64,000 nt of DNA from Stictocephala bisonia (GCA_035578905.1 JAQJVL010000126.1:1957987-2021986); one strand, 5' to 3'; counted from the first letter of the stretch, positions 44,361-55,921 are shown. The notes: generated from the sequence alone by a model not told the origin. Translations and numbers: made by a program.

Positions 44361-46457
44361 ATGTCCCACAAACCTTATAATCTTAGAAATAGGCCCAATA
44401 CAACAGATGAGACCATGGAGGACGCCATTGAAGAAGCTAGACAAACAAGCCAAACACTAACAGCTACATCTGACAATTATAACACATCAACATCTAATGC
44501 AAGCAATACAGATATAGCTACGAACACAAATAACATGAACACAAATAATGACATAGACATTTTATTTAACGAAATTCCGGCAGGAGAAGTATTTTTAGGA
44601 TTTAATATTCCTGAAGCGGAGACGGCAGACGCCATGACAGTGACGGCGGACAATGTAAACAAACAGTTCCAACCATTTCAACCAACCAGCCAATGGGAAC
44701 ACAGCACGGCATCATGGGACGGCGTTACCATGACAACGACCACCAGCACCAATCCAGTAACTACAGTCAACATAACAACTGTTGAGTTAACGACGACGGA
44801 AGCGATGAGGATGAATGAAACGATGACGTCACCCGCACATTCCATTGCTATTCATTCTACCGCGACGGACAAACAACTGGCTAGCGCAGATGCGAATACC
44901 GATTTGCTTTCACAAATTGCAGCACTTATAAAAGACAGTTCTTTAAAACTTGAATACCGTTTAGAACAAAGTATAAATGAATTAAAACAAGACAACTTAG
45001 AACTAAAACAAAATTTAAATCAGAACCTTAAAATATTTTCTGAATATATTGAAAGTAAAATCGATCACTTAAGCCATAAATATGACGAAGTCAAATCTGA
45101 CCTTGACATAATTAAACTTACACGAGCCGAACAAAATAATAGAATGAATCACTTGGAAACAAATTTCGGCAACGAAATCCAAAAACAAAACCAGCAGGTC
45201 CGTGACGACTTAAACAAAAATATTGCAATCCAGAATGATAACATCAAGAAAGCCCTTGCTAACAACACTACTTACGTTATAAATACAGTTGACATTAAAT
45301 TACTTAATCACGCCACTGCTTGCCAGACAAACATTATCCAACAAAAGGAAGAATTGACTCACCAAATTCAGGACAGTACGAAACAAGTATTAACACAAAT
45401 ATTACCAATTACACAAAAACAAGGAGAAGATATTGATACATTAAACAAACTTGTACACACCTTTGGTAATAGAATCACCAACGTTGAAGGTCAAGTTAGT
45501 AATGGAGTTATATCAGGCACACCAAATATTTATGTCACATGTACCGGCAACGGCACCCATGCAACCGAAAATAGTCCACCTAAATTTTACGGGAGAGCCC
45601 AAAACCCTAAGGAATTTTTACATAAACTAAAACGCTTCTATGAACGAAACATAACACACAACAAACCAAACAACGACTCGGAACACTTGCGGGACATTAT
45701 TGAACAATGTTTAGAGCAACATGCTGCAAAATGGTTCGACCTGATTAAGGAGGAAATCCGCAACTGGTCAGATTTTGAACGTAACTTTACAAACAAATAC
45801 TGGAGCCGCGATATCCAACGAGGAGTAAAGCAGCGTATAGAGGTCGAAAGATACCGGCCCGGAGGAAAGCTGCCACGAGCAGAATACTTCATTGAACGAG
45901 TATTGACATTACGATCCATCACTCCACCAATCAGCGAGGATGAAATCATAAATATTCTTTCGGAACACTTTTCCGAGTTGATCCAAGACGCCCGAAGAGT
46001 CCAGAATGTGAACACCGTCGCCGATTTCGAATTGCTACTCCAAAGAGAAGATATTAAGGACGCACACCAGCGATCGAAAACTACCAGTCAACCGAGAAAC
46101 GAACCACCACCACAGCGACAGTTTCAGCACCAGCCAGGAAGCAGACCTCCAAACAGCCCTCCTAGAAACCAGTATTACCGCAGCGATGGACAACAGCAAC
46201 AAAGACGACCAACCTACAACAACGGGCACCTCAACAACTCTTCACCTGGATACCGGAGAGAATACGATAGAAGACCCAATTACAGAGGAAACTTCAACCA
46301 ACATTACAACCGGGGCAACAATTCATCAAATCGAGACAACCAGCAATATCCCAGCCGAGAACAAGCACAAATATGCTCTGCCATAATAGAAAGGAGAAAC
46401 CCAACGACTAGTTCACCTCCCAGTACTACAACAAGTACTGCGCTTTTAAACGCCTAA
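44361..46457 (+). CDS. gag: Gag polyprotein of the Ty3/gypsy element
   Basis: 698 codons from ATG at 44361. The N-terminal third is Thr/Asn-rich and low in complexity; about residues 190-330 form a likely coiled coil (repeated LKQDNLELKQNL-type heptads). A capsid-like region follows (FYGRAQNPKEFLHKLKRFYE, ~410-560). The C terminus is Gln/Arg/Asn/Pro-rich and strongly basic, with no CCHC zinc knuckle, so nucleic-acid binding would rely on this basic tail. It overlaps the pol frame, which is open from 46412; see the frameshift site. Confidence 0.9.
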   Translation: MSHKPYNLRNRPNTTDETMEDAIEEARQTSQTLTATSDNYNTSTSNASNTDIATNTNNMNTNNDIDILFNEIPAGEVFLGFNIPEAETADAMTVTADNVNKQFQPFQPTSQWEHSTASWDGVTMTTTTSTNPVTTVNITTVELTTTEAMRMNETMTSPAHSIAIHSTATDKQLASADANTDLLSQIAALIKDSSLKLEYRLEQSINELKQDNLELKQNLNQNLKIFSEYIESKIDHLSHKYDEVKSDLDIIKLTRAEQNNRMNHLETNFGNEIQKQNQQVRDDLNKNIAIQNDNIKKALANNTTYVINTVDIKLLNHATACQTNIIQQKEELTHQIQDSTKQVLTQILPITQKQGEDIDTLNKLVHTFGNRITNVEGQVSNGVISGTPNIYVTCTGNGTHATENSPPKFYGRAQNPKEFLHKLKRFYERNITHNKPNNDSEHLRDIIEQCLEQHAAKWFDLIKEEIRNWSDFERNFTNKYWSRDIQRGVKQRIEVERYRPGGKLPRAEYFIERVLTLRSITPPISEDEIINILSEHFSELIQDARRVQNVNTVADFELLLQREDIKDAHQRSKTTSQPRNEPPPQRQFQHQPGSRPPNSPPRNQYYRSDGQQQQRRPTYNNGHLNNSSPGYRREYDRRPNYRGNFNQHYNRGNNSSNRDNQQYPSREQAQICSAIIERRNPTTSSPPSTTTSTALLNA
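46445..46451 (+). promoter_or_regulatory. Candidate -1 ribosomal frameshift site (gag to pol)
   Basis: The heptamer T TTA AAC sits in the gag frame two codons before the gag stop (46455-46457). A -1 slip here leads directly into the pol frame, which is open from 46412. The spacing and heptamer type are canonical. A short GCCT/AGGC stem can form downstream, but I see no strong pseudoknot. Confidence 0.75.
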
Positions 46458-46492
46458 GCACTGATGAGTCCCAAGGCCTAGGTAAACTTCCC

Positions 46493-49400
46493 TTGTTTTA
46501 TAATCATGGATTTCTATCCTCAGATTCCTCAGTGCAAAACACAAACCTCGGATTACAAAGGCCTTCTAATTTAGATAATAATGTAAATAATTCAAATCCA
46601 ATATTAACCCTTAGTAATATATTTTGTGACTGTGACTTTTTACTAAATGAAGATCCTGAAACTAATAAAACTGTAGAAACAGCAAACAACATAAAATGTC
46701 CAGAGATTAATATTTTAATAAACAATGTGCCTACTTCCGCACTCATAGACACGGGTGCCAACATCTCATGTGTCTCAGAGCAATGGATAATAGAGAATAG
46801 GAGTAGATTAGGACGATATGAAGAATTACCTTTAACTGGCATACACATCAAAACTGCCGTCGGTGTTAAATCAAAAAGAGTTTCTAAGATATTAATGTTT
46901 ACAGTTAATGTCAACGGTGTGGAAACTAATTTGCAACTAATCATGGTACCAAACCTCGTTCATAATGTAATTATTGGAATAGATACGATAAGACTGTGGA
47001 AGATGGAAATAAACTTTGATAGAAAAACATTGAATATAAACATAAATAATACTGAATTACTATTGGAGTTTGACGGGTGCAACCACGATGGAATCTTATG
47101 TTACTTAATGAACGACAATGATGTTGAATACAATGAAATGTCGGCATACGACCAAAACTTAGAAAGAACCTATATTTATGATAATTTTGAAACTTATAAC
47201 GATACCACCCCTTCCTCCACAACGAACCTACAAGACAGGATAAATGCTGAGATAATAGAAGAAACTCTGAACCAGAACGAACTGCTCAACAACGAACAAA
47301 GGACTCAACTCACCGATCTACTTTTGAAGTATCAAAATACATTCTCTGATGCTCCTGGACTCTGCAACATGTACCAACACAATCTAGAAGTTAAAGAACC
47401 TGAAACCTTCAAATGTCAATCCTACCCCGTACCTTTAGCCCATCAGAATGCTGTACTACAAGAACTACAACGAATGGAACAACTCGGGATAATTGAACGA
47501 AGTAACAGTACCTTTATCAACCCTATTATACCCGTAATTAAGAAGTCAGGTGAAATTAGATTGTGCCTAGACGCACGTAAAATTAACCAGTTAATTACCC
47601 CAGATTATGAATGCAACCGTAGCATAAACGAACTCCTAGCTAAAGCATGTAACTCTAAATGGCTCACTAGTATTGATCTAACCGCTTCCTATTGGCAAAT
47701 ACCATTAAATTCTAAGTCCCGCCAGTACACAGCTTTTCAGTTCAGAGGGAAGACTTACCATTATAAAGTTACTCCTTTCGGTATCTCTACGTCCCAAGCC
47801 GCTTTAGTGAGAGCCCTAGATAAAGTCTTCGACGATGAAGTGGAAAATTTCACCTTAATTTATGTGGATGATATCTGTATAATTAGTCCCAATTTCAAAG
47901 ACCATTTAACACATATTGATTATATCCTTAAGAAATTGACTGAAGCCGGAATGACCGTAAAATTCTCGAAGTCTACCTTCTGCCAGAACACTATACCTTT
48001 CCTAGGTTACACACTCACCGAATCAGGACTTTGTATGGACTCTAGTAAAATCAAACCTATTCTGGATTTTCCTTCACCGACTAACCGCAAACAGCTGAAA
48101 TCATTTTTAGGATGCATCAACTACTATAATAAGTTCATCGACCGTTATGCAGAAGCCGTTCAACCTTTACTTCGCCTTACATCAAAGAAGACTAAATTCA
48201 TCTGGACAGCAAAAGATGAGACAACCTTCAACCACATCAAACGTATGTTCCTCCACACCAACATACTATACCATCCGAATATCAACAAGACATTCTACCT
48301 GCAGACCGACGCATCGGACTACGCAATCGGAGGTCACTTATTCCAGTTGAAGGAGAACGGAGATAAGGCTGCGATTGTCTTCATTTCTCGAGCCCTGCAA
48401 TCTGCTGAACTACACTACACCACCACAGAAAAGGAGCTCCTCGCCATCGTATATTGCCTACAGAAAACTCGCTACCTCATACTAGGGACAAGACTCAAGA
48501 TACTGACTGACAATCATGCCATCACATTCCTCAAAACATGCAAACTCCTGAACAACCGCCTCACCCGTTGGATTCTTGCTATTCAGGAATACAACTTCGA
48601 AATCCAACACTGCAAGGGCGCAGAGAACTCTACAGCCGATGCACTCAGTCGAATCATCCATCCAGACACCTCTCCAACTCAGCACCCACCTCAAGAACTA
48701 ACTATCAACTACATCCGAAGAATCTCCGACCCTCATCTACGCAACGCCTTATCAAATTTACCTGAACTACAGTCTGATGACCCACTCCTTAGGATTCCTT
48801 ATGCTACCCTTAAACTTGACCAAAATGCTCCTCTCTACCAACAGACTTCCGAAAAATATAAGCTGGATAAAGAAATATTGTATAAGAAGCATAGGAACAA
48901 CTGGCTGATCGCAGTACCGGAATCAATTATCAACCACCTCATCTGGGAGTGCCACTACTTCTACTTACATTGCGGAGCGAAGAAATGTTTCTCCATACTG
49001 CAAGAATGTTTCATTTTTAAGAATATGGGACGAAGAATTCGGACTACCTTAGCCACATGCGACTCTTGCCAACGCTGTAAAACCAACCAGCACCCACCAC
49101 AAGGACTTGCAAAAGGAATAACTTGTAACCAGAAGAATGATCACCTCGCCATCGATATCATTGGACCATTACCCACTAGCATTGGAAACGTAAAATACCT
49201 ACTCATCACCCTGGACATTTTTACAAAATTCGTCAAACTCTACCCCATGAGAACTGCCAATACACACACCATCATCAAGAAACTGTTTGAACACCACTTC
49301 ATCAACTACGGTATACCCAAGAAGATTCAAAGTGACAACGGATCACAGTTTAAAAGTAAGGCCTGGCTTAAGAAGCTTAAAGAAAATGATATCACCCCCA

Positions 49401-49969
49401 TATTTAGTCCTGTATACTATCCGTCTTATAACATGGCAGAGAGACCGATAAAGGAAGTAAAGAGATGTCTACGCACCTACTGTGCACACCAACACCGTAA
49501 CTGGGCACGGTACATACCTGAGATAAACACCTTCTTAAATGAGATTCATCACGAAACGACCGGCTTCACCCCAAATGAACTTCATCTAGGATTTAAAAGT
49601 GTTCGATTTTGGGAAAACTATGTCTCAAATCCTTTTACATCAGATATACCTCTGGAGAGAAAATTGTTTTTAGCCAAACAAAGGATAAAGGACAAGCAGA
49701 AGAAACGTGCACGTAAAGCCAACATGAAGATCCGACCTACTAATTTTAATTTGAATGATCTTGTACTTGTGAAAACCCATCCACTGTCGCATGCTGTCGT
49801 AGGAGAAACCGCCAAACTTTTTGAAGTGTACGAAGGTCCGTTTAAAATTGACCAAATATATGGAACATCAACCTACGGAGTTAGAAGCCTTGATGGAAGA
49901 CGGAAGTTTGGACCATACCACGTGTCTGCCATCAAACGTTACCTGTCCCCAACTCAAGAGGATATATGA
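46493..49969 (+). CDS. pol: Pol polyprotein (PR-RT-RH-IN) of the Ty3/gypsy element
   Basis: 1158 codons counted from TTG at 46493; the frame is open back to 46412 and has no ATG at its start, so expression probably uses the -1 frameshift. Protease: ALIDTGANISC (~85). Reverse transcriptase ends with YVDD (~457). RNase H: QTDASDYAIGG (~603) and TDNHA (~673). Integrase: HHCC zinc region (~820-863, CDSCQRCK), then catalytic Asp in AIDIIGPL (~887), Asp in SDNGSQF (~947) and Glu in NMAERPIKE (~983). A GPF-type tail (YEGPFKI) closes it. No stop or frameshift inside. Confidence 0.95.
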   Translation: MFYNHGFLSSDSSVQNTNLGLQRPSNLDNNVNNSNPILTLSNIFCDCDFLLNEDPETNKTVETANNIKCPEINILINNVPTSALIDTGANISCVSEQWIIENRSRLGRYEELPLTGIHIKTAVGVKSKRVSKILMFTVNVNGVETNLQLIMVPNLVHNVIIGIDTIRLWKMEINFDRKTLNININNTELLLEFDGCNHDGILCYLMNDNDVEYNEMSAYDQNLERTYIYDNFETYNDTTPSSTTNLQDRINAEIIEETLNQNELLNNEQRTQLTDLLLKYQNTFSDAPGLCNMYQHNLEVKEPETFKCQSYPVPLAHQNAVLQELQRMEQLGIIERSNSTFINPIIPVIKKSGEIRLCLDARKINQLITPDYECNRSINELLAKACNSKWLTSIDLTASYWQIPLNSKSRQYTAFQFRGKTYHYKVTPFGISTSQAALVRALDKVFDDEVENFTLIYVDDICIISPNFKDHLTHIDYILKKLTEAGMTVKFSKSTFCQNTIPFLGYTLTESGLCMDSSKIKPILDFPSPTNRKQLKSFLGCINYYNKFIDRYAEAVQPLLRLTSKKTKFIWTAKDETTFNHIKRMFLHTNILYHPNINKTFYLQTDASDYAIGGHLFQLKENGDKAAIVFISRALQSAELHYTTTEKELLAIVYCLQKTRYLILGTRLKILTDNHAITFLKTCKLLNNRLTRWILAIQEYNFEIQHCKGAENSTADALSRIIHPDTSPTQHPPQELTINYIRRISDPHLRNALSNLPELQSDDPLLRIPYATLKLDQNAPLYQQTSEKYKLDKEILYKKHRNNWLIAVPESIINHLIWECHYFYLHCGAKKCFSILQECFIFKNMGRRIRTTLATCDSCQRCKTNQHPPQGLAKGITCNQKNDHLAIDIIGPLPTSIGNVKYLLITLDIFTKFVKLYPMRTANTHTIIKKLFEHHFINYGIPKKIQSDNGSQFKSKAWLKKLKENDITPIFSPVYYPSYNMAERPIKEVKRCLRTYCAHQHRNWARYIPEINTFLNEIHHETTGFTPNELHLGFKSVRFWENYVSNPFTSDIPLERKLFLAKQRIKDKQKKRARKANMKIRPTNFNLNDLVLVKTHPLSHAVVGETAKLFEVYEGPFKIDQIYGTSTYGVRSLDGRRKFGPYHVSAIKRYLSPTQEDI

Positions 49970-50680
49970 TTCAAATTAAGAACAAGAAACAAGTGTAGTT
50001 TACCTATAGACCTGTATTGTAAATATTGTATAGTAATTTAATTTTCTTTGTAACTTTGTATTTTCATATTTTGTGTTCATCCCATCAACCTACTCATCAA
50101 TATGTATTTTGTAATGAATTTGTGATATGTACCCTTGTCTAACAACTGTGTATGTGTAATAAAAACTGTGTACTATGACAAAGCCCATGTCTTGTTGAGA
50201 GGGGATAATTTCCTTAATCACCCAAGTAAACTAATAACCCATGATTTCCCCCTATGATTGCTCCGCTAAATCCCCAGTGCGAGAAGATTCCCCCCTAATA
50301 GACTGTGAGTCCTGTGCAATAAACTGTGCCAGTGAAATCACCTTTCCCCAGTTTCCCTTACTTCCCCTTTCCCTGGTGACTTTTCCCCTTGTGAAAAAAA
50401 AAACTCAAGTCACTCATTCCCCAGTGCTATGTCCCAATAACCTCCATAATTCCCTTTATAAACTGTATAACCCTTCTTGTATATAATTTGTAATATTGTC
50501 AATTGTATTGTATTGTATTATGTAACCGTCTGTGTCATGTATGTAACCTTCATCATTTTGTATTGTTAGTTTTAAAAAAAATTTTGTCTATGTATGTTTG
50601 TATCTGATGTTTATTATGTCAACATAATTTTCACATCATGTTCGAAATCTTGTGATGACTTTCAGTAATCCCTGCAATTT
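49970..50680. other. Non-coding 3' segment of the LTR element
   Basis: AT-rich, with a C-run-rich part (50215-50465; TTCCCC and CCCC runs). No env-like ORF; the 81-codon ORF at 50241 has no motif. Confidence 0.6.
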
Positions 50681-50693
50681 CTGAGGGGATATT
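50681..50693 (+). other. Polypurine tract
   Basis: CTGAGGGGAT lies just before the 3' LTR start (50694). It is short but correctly placed for plus-strand priming. Confidence 0.55.
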
Positions 50694-51780
50694 TGAGATG
50701 TTTCAAATTATGTTTGTTTATTTATTTTTATCATATGTAAGAACATCTGCCACTTACCTTGTTTCTTTCCATTTAAACCAGCTGCTACCCATCACTAATA
50801 ATCTCATCACACTCATTGATCATATGTTTTATCACATTAATTTAATTTAATTCAGTTCCCAATAATTTGCATACTCTATGTTTAATCATTTTATTAATAA
50901 ATATTTTCCTTTCTTAGATTTGGCATAATTTAATTTAAGAATTGGAAGTTGTTTTATTTTTTTTTTTAACCTATTCCATTTTTCTAAAATATTTCAACAT
51001 TAACTTAATTTTCTCATGATTTTAATATTTGATTTATTATAATACCAACCCCCACATCACCTGGTGAAGTGAAGTGATCATCAAGCAACCAGTGACACAT
51101 TGTTGTAATTGTGGATTGAGAAAGGAACTAGTAGCAGTGAGAGTCCATTATTAGCCTTGAAGGAGAGAAGATGCAGCCAAAATACAGTGACTTCATTTAG
51201 TGACATTCCCAATAAAAGTGTTTTTTGTAAATCACTACAAAACTTTTATTTATTAAATTTGGCCACAAACATATTTAAATTTCCCAAAACATCAAGAATT
51301 CTAAGTTTGTGGTGAAGACAACTTTAAACTTAAATTTGGTGAGACCAGACCATAGACTAATTGTTGTGAAGATATTTTCCATTGAAAATTGAACTTTAAA
51401 TTTGAACTTTCTCCCTATCTTTTCCCTTATTTGATAATTTTTTTTTCTGATACTGTTTTTTTTAAATTATTCTCTTTTTCAAATTTTTAATTGGACAATT
51501 AAACATAATTAATATTAAATCTCATAAGAACATTGATGGCCAGCTCGACACCCCTTCCCTGAGGTATCTCTATGTTGTACTACCGAGTATGTTTTCAGCC
51601 GGAGCATAAACCAGAAGAAACCAAGTTGTAAAGCAAGAAAGAAGATAAAGCAAATTAAATAAAGACATTTTTATTAACATAATATTTCACTGAACAACTG
51701 GTTATCTTATTGTATCAATACACTTCATTATTCCTTGTTGTACCTTGTGTATTTTTTTGTATATATATTTTTAATTGTTA
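50694..51780 (+). repeat. 3' LTR
   Basis: 1087 bp, one base shorter than the 5' LTR because of a T run near its end; one substitution (T to C at about 51004) was also seen. It is followed by the GTAG target duplication. Confidence 0.95.
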
Positions 51781-51903
51781 GTAGAAAGGGAAAAGTGGAG
51801 GTAAACGTTTATGACTGAATACAATTTATATTTATTCAGTCATAAACAGTCATATCACCACAGTATTTGTATGGGTGGGTGGGAGGGTCATGACAACTGT
51901 AAT

Positions 51904-52383
51904 CAGAGGCGTATTTGAAGATTTGCCGCCCCTGGGCTGGACACAATTTGCCACCCCCCCCCCCCGCCCTTTGTTTGTATCATAGCTAATGTTGTACTAA
52001 AAACTTAGTAGGTAGTAGGTATCAACATAAGCTGAACACTATAAGTTAAAACCAATTTATTTTAATCGTGTTATTAATTGAAATGTTAGTGGTGGTACAT
52101 ACGTCTTCCTCTACCCCTCTTCCCCGGACCCGCCTATCAACAAAAGTACACAACTTCTGCCGCTCTCGCTCTATACATACATTCGTAACACAGTTAGATG
52201 ACAGCCGTAACTTAATAATATTTTGTAAAGAACAGTACTTTGTACTTGACATTGACGCCCTTAATTTTCAAATATTCTCAAAATACCATTACATGCCTGG
52301 TAACTTCCAACTCCTTTGCCGCCCCCTAAATTCTGCCGCCCTGGGCTACAGCCCCTATAGTCCCCCCCCTAAATACGCCACTG
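51904..52383. mobile_element. Non-autonomous hAT-like element
   Basis: A perfect 8 bp direct repeat ACTGTAAT flanks it (51896-51903, 52384-52391). Termini CAGAGGCGTATTT and the complement of CAGTGGCGTATTT are hAT-like. The ends are GC-rich (CCGCCCCTGGGC, GCCGCCCTGGGC), and a run of about 14 C lies near 51954. The interior ORFs (52068, 52046) are chance. Confidence 0.88.
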
Positions 52384-52459
52384 ACTGTAATGTACATCCT
52401 AGGAGGAAGGAGGGAGAGAGGACTATCTCAGTTTCTAAATTTAACTGTAAGTGTGCACA

Positions 52460-52560
52460 GTAACACTGACCCACCCACCCATTAAAAGTAGTAACCCACC
52501 CATACACATACAGTGGTAGTTACCCACCCTACAACTCATACATGTAAAGTGGTGGTGAGC
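52460..52560. repeat. Short CCCACCC minisatellite patch
   Basis: Two or three units with CCCACCCA and CCCATACACATACAGTGGTA, sharing the core of the arrays at 31803 and 37955. Confidence 0.6.
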
Positions 52561-53336
52561 TGAAAAAGTGACCTTTAACATAATTTAGATTTTTCTTTCC
52601 TTAATATAAACTGTATATTCTCTATGAGTTTATTTTCAATCGGAAACAGGTCTGTGACCATCTGATTGAAATATTTCTTAAAACCTGCGAGCACACTCAA
52701 GACATAAACATTTCCTGCAATGATGACGCATACTCTGCTGCACTACCTCACCGTTGCGCTTCTTCATGTTTAGATGTCCCAGTCTTGCAAATTAAAAACA
52801 CGATCACATTAAAACACTGTCAACTTTATTATTCACTAATCAAACAACTATTTACAATACGTAATATCTACAATATGTAATATCACTAGATCCAGTATGA
52901 TTAACATAAGTTATATCACAACCCACTGCCTTTAACTACTATATATACAGACTGACTGGCCCTTTCAATAAAGCATAGCCCTTTACCAGAACACTCCAAA
53001 AGCAGAAGCTTGGGACAATATCGAATTGAAAACATCTGTTTCTAGATTAATCTCGAAGTATATTCAGAACATAGTTTACTTCACAAATGCTATAAAAATT
53101 ACATTAATCTTAAAACAATTATCTCAATGCATTATGCAACTTATTTAAGAGAAGTAAGCCTTTTACAAATATGTGTTACAAAAAGTGAGTTTAGCCAATT
53201 CTTACAAATATTCTAAATATCTAACCAAGATTGAGATATTTTAGTGTTGTTCAGGACACCTACGCCAATTTTCTGGTTGTGAAAGACGGATTACTACACT
53301 AAGCGTTACGCAAAATGTTTCATGGAACCAACTTTG
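52561..53336. other. Intergenic, no recognised features
   Basis: AT-rich, no coding signal. Confidence 0.45.
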
Positions 53337-53727
53337 TTATCTATTATATCTTACATAAAGGGATTTTGCACGCATTTTGCAGTGAACGTGCATGATCCAC
53401 GTGCTGCATAAAACCGATTCTGTAGATGTTTTTGCTCCATGCGTGTCAAGATTTTTCAGTTCACTCATGCGTAGAATGTAGAATGAATGTCCTGGTGAAT
53501 CCAGGTACTCTGAGGTTTGTTTTTTTAGAGGGTCAATGTAAAATAACACTTGATAGTCAAACGCCTTAAAAAATTCGTCAAGACACTTTGAACTGTCAAA
53601 AATATTCCAAGTTCTTTTAGACGATTAGTTAGTAAAGGAACAGAACACTGAGTAGCTAGGTGGACTGTAAATTGGTGGCAAGTTGTTGACAACAACCTCC
53701 TGAACAAAATGGTACGAGATGGCTGCA

Positions 53728-54039
53728 TCAATTAAAGAGACTGTTATGACGGTGATGTTTGTGATGACGTTGTCGTCTGTTGATGGTGGTGCTCGATGAT
53801 GCGATCACCCTATTATTATTATTTATACACCACCCCCTTATGCTCTTTCGGTAAAAATAATCAGTCAATTTGTCATCTTCAATTTGGAAAATCAAACCTT
53901 TAAGTTTTAAAGGAATACTCACGTCAAAAGTAGAAAAAATGTTACGTAACCACTGGGTAAGAGGGTTGGTGGAGTCTAGTGCATCAATATTAATATCACC
54001 CATCAAAATAAATTTAGAATTGTTTCTGTTTGAGTACAA
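53728..54039 (-). pseudogene. LINE endonuclease fragment
   Basis: SKFILMGDINIDALDSTNPL and then WLRNIFSTFDV match the GDFN-type block of AP-like endonucleases. The C-terminal SDH block is missing or scrambled. Confidence 0.7.
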
Positions 54040-54729
54040 ATAGTTTAACAGTGAATCTAACTATTCAAAAAATATTTTTTACGTCCGATTAATAATCTAC
54101 AAAGACAATGACCAGTGTTTAGCCACCCTTGGGTCCTTGGTTGACTCCAGTAGATTCGCCACAAGTTTAAATTAAAAAAAAATCATATTCTAATTGGGGT
54201 TCGATGAGTTTTTTTAATGACAAAAAAATGACTAAAAATTATTATTATAATGACACTTACGATAAGAATGTCAGGCTTCAAGATCATGACAAATGAGCTC
54301 AATTCATCTGCTTTGTTAGTTGCTGACGGAGCATTTAGGTGAAGGATTTTAAGCGTTTTAAAGGACAGATTTGGTTGATTTTTAGATCGATTAATTTAAC
54401 TTTAGAACTTGTGAGGGATGTAATTTTGATGACGAGTCTGAATTATTCCCTATCTTGAGTTTAAGTCTATTGTTGGTGTATACTTTTTTTTATGGGAGTA
54501 TTGGTCCACGTCCTGCGTCGGCGAAGGAGTCTTAGTGTAGACATCTGGGCTCAGATGTGAAAGCATCGAGTTTGTGCGGAGTTTCCGTGACGTTGGAGGC
54601 AATGCGACGTTGACGGGTGCTGGAACTGTTCGGCTCTCCCTCCACTGGACGGTGTTGAATTAATGGTGGAATACGACATAGCTTTTCAAGCCCGACTTTA
54701 GCCAACATGGCGAATGCAGTTGGTGTATA

Positions 54730-55921
54730 ATAACTTCACATCATGGTGACAGAGCACATCTCAGCCATTTAGCCATTGACGAGGGTAACTACGTCGTGGA
54801 CGGGACTACTAGGACTAAGGTCGAACCAAGTTGGTAGATGTACTGGTATGACTGTTCAGGATCTCTTGCATGTCAGCAGTAACTTCACATCATGGTGACA
54901 GAGCACATCTCAGCCATTTAGCCATTGACGAGGGTAACTACGTCGTGGACGGGACTACTAGGACTAAGGTCGAACCTAGTTGGTAGATGTACTGGTATGA
55001 CTGTTCAGGATCTCTTGCATGTCAGCAGTAACTTCACATCATGGTGACAGAGCAAATCTCAGCCATTTAGCCATTGACGAGGGTGACTACGTCGTGGACG
55101 GGACTACTAGGACTAAGGTCGAACCTAGTTGGTAGATGTACTGGTATGACTGTTCAGGATCTCTTGCATGTCAGCAGTAACTTCACATCATGGTGACAGA
55201 GCAAATCTCAGCCATTTAGCCATTGAAGAAGGCAACTACGTCGTGGACGGGACTACTAGGACTAAGGTCGAACCTAGTTGGTAGATGTACTGGTATGACT
55301 GTTCAGGATCTCTTGCATGTCAGCAGTAACTTCACATCATGGTGACAGAGCAAATCTCAGCCACTTAGCCATTGACGAGGGTAACTACGTCGTGGACGGG
55401 ACTACTAGGACTAAGGTCGAACCTAGTTGGTAGATGTACTGGTATGACTGTTCAGGATCTCTTGCATGTCAGCAGTAACTTCACATCATGGTGACAGAGC
55501 AAATCTCAGCCACTTAGCCATTGACGAGGGCAACTACGTCGAGGACGGGACTACTAGGACTAAGGTCGAACCTAGTTGGTAGATGTACTGGTATGACTGT
55601 TCAGGATCTCTTGCATGTCAGCAGTAACTTCACATCATGGTGACAGAGCAAATCTCAGCCACTTAGCCATTGACGAGGGTAACTTCGTCGTGGACGGGAC
55701 TACTAGGACTAAGGTCGAACCTAGTTGGTAGATGTACTGGTATGACTGTTCAGGATCTCTTGCATGTCAGCAGTAACTTCACATCATGGTGACAGAGCAA
55801 ATCTCAGCCACTTAGCCATTGACGAGGGTAACTACGTCGTGGACGGGACTACTAGGACTAAGGTCGAACCTAGTTGGTAGATGTACTGGTATGACTGTTC
55901 AGGATCTCTTGCATGTCAGCA
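54730..55921. repeat. 149 bp tandem array derived from LINE ORF1
   Basis: Eight units of 149 bp (starts at 54730, 54879, 55028, 55177, 55326, 55475, 55624, 55773) differ at only a few positions. On the minus strand each unit reads VIPVHLPTRFDLSP then HDVVTLVNG, the strand-loop segment of an SGNH-type ORF1 protein. As 149 is not a multiple of three, each copy changes frame. Confidence 0.93.

Larger units (their letters stand above)
43093..51780 (+). mobile_element. Intact Ty3/gypsy LTR retrotransposon
   Basis: An 8.69 kb element flanked by a GTAG target duplication (43089-43092, 51781-51784). Order: 5' LTR, primer-binding site, gag, pol (protease, reverse transcriptase, RNase H, integrase), polypurine tract, 3' LTR. 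No envelope ORF follows pol. The LTRs differ at few positions (one base in a T run and one substitution were noticed), and both ORFs are uninterrupted, so the copy looks young. Autonomous mobility is an inference. Confidence 0.95.

Noticed and set aside
49970..50680. Envelope gene of the LTR element
   Set aside because: No ORF with signal peptide, glycosylation sites or membrane anchor between pol and the 3' LTR.
52068..52463. 131-codon ORF as a gene
   Set aside because: It runs through the hAT-like MITE and out of its end; no motif.
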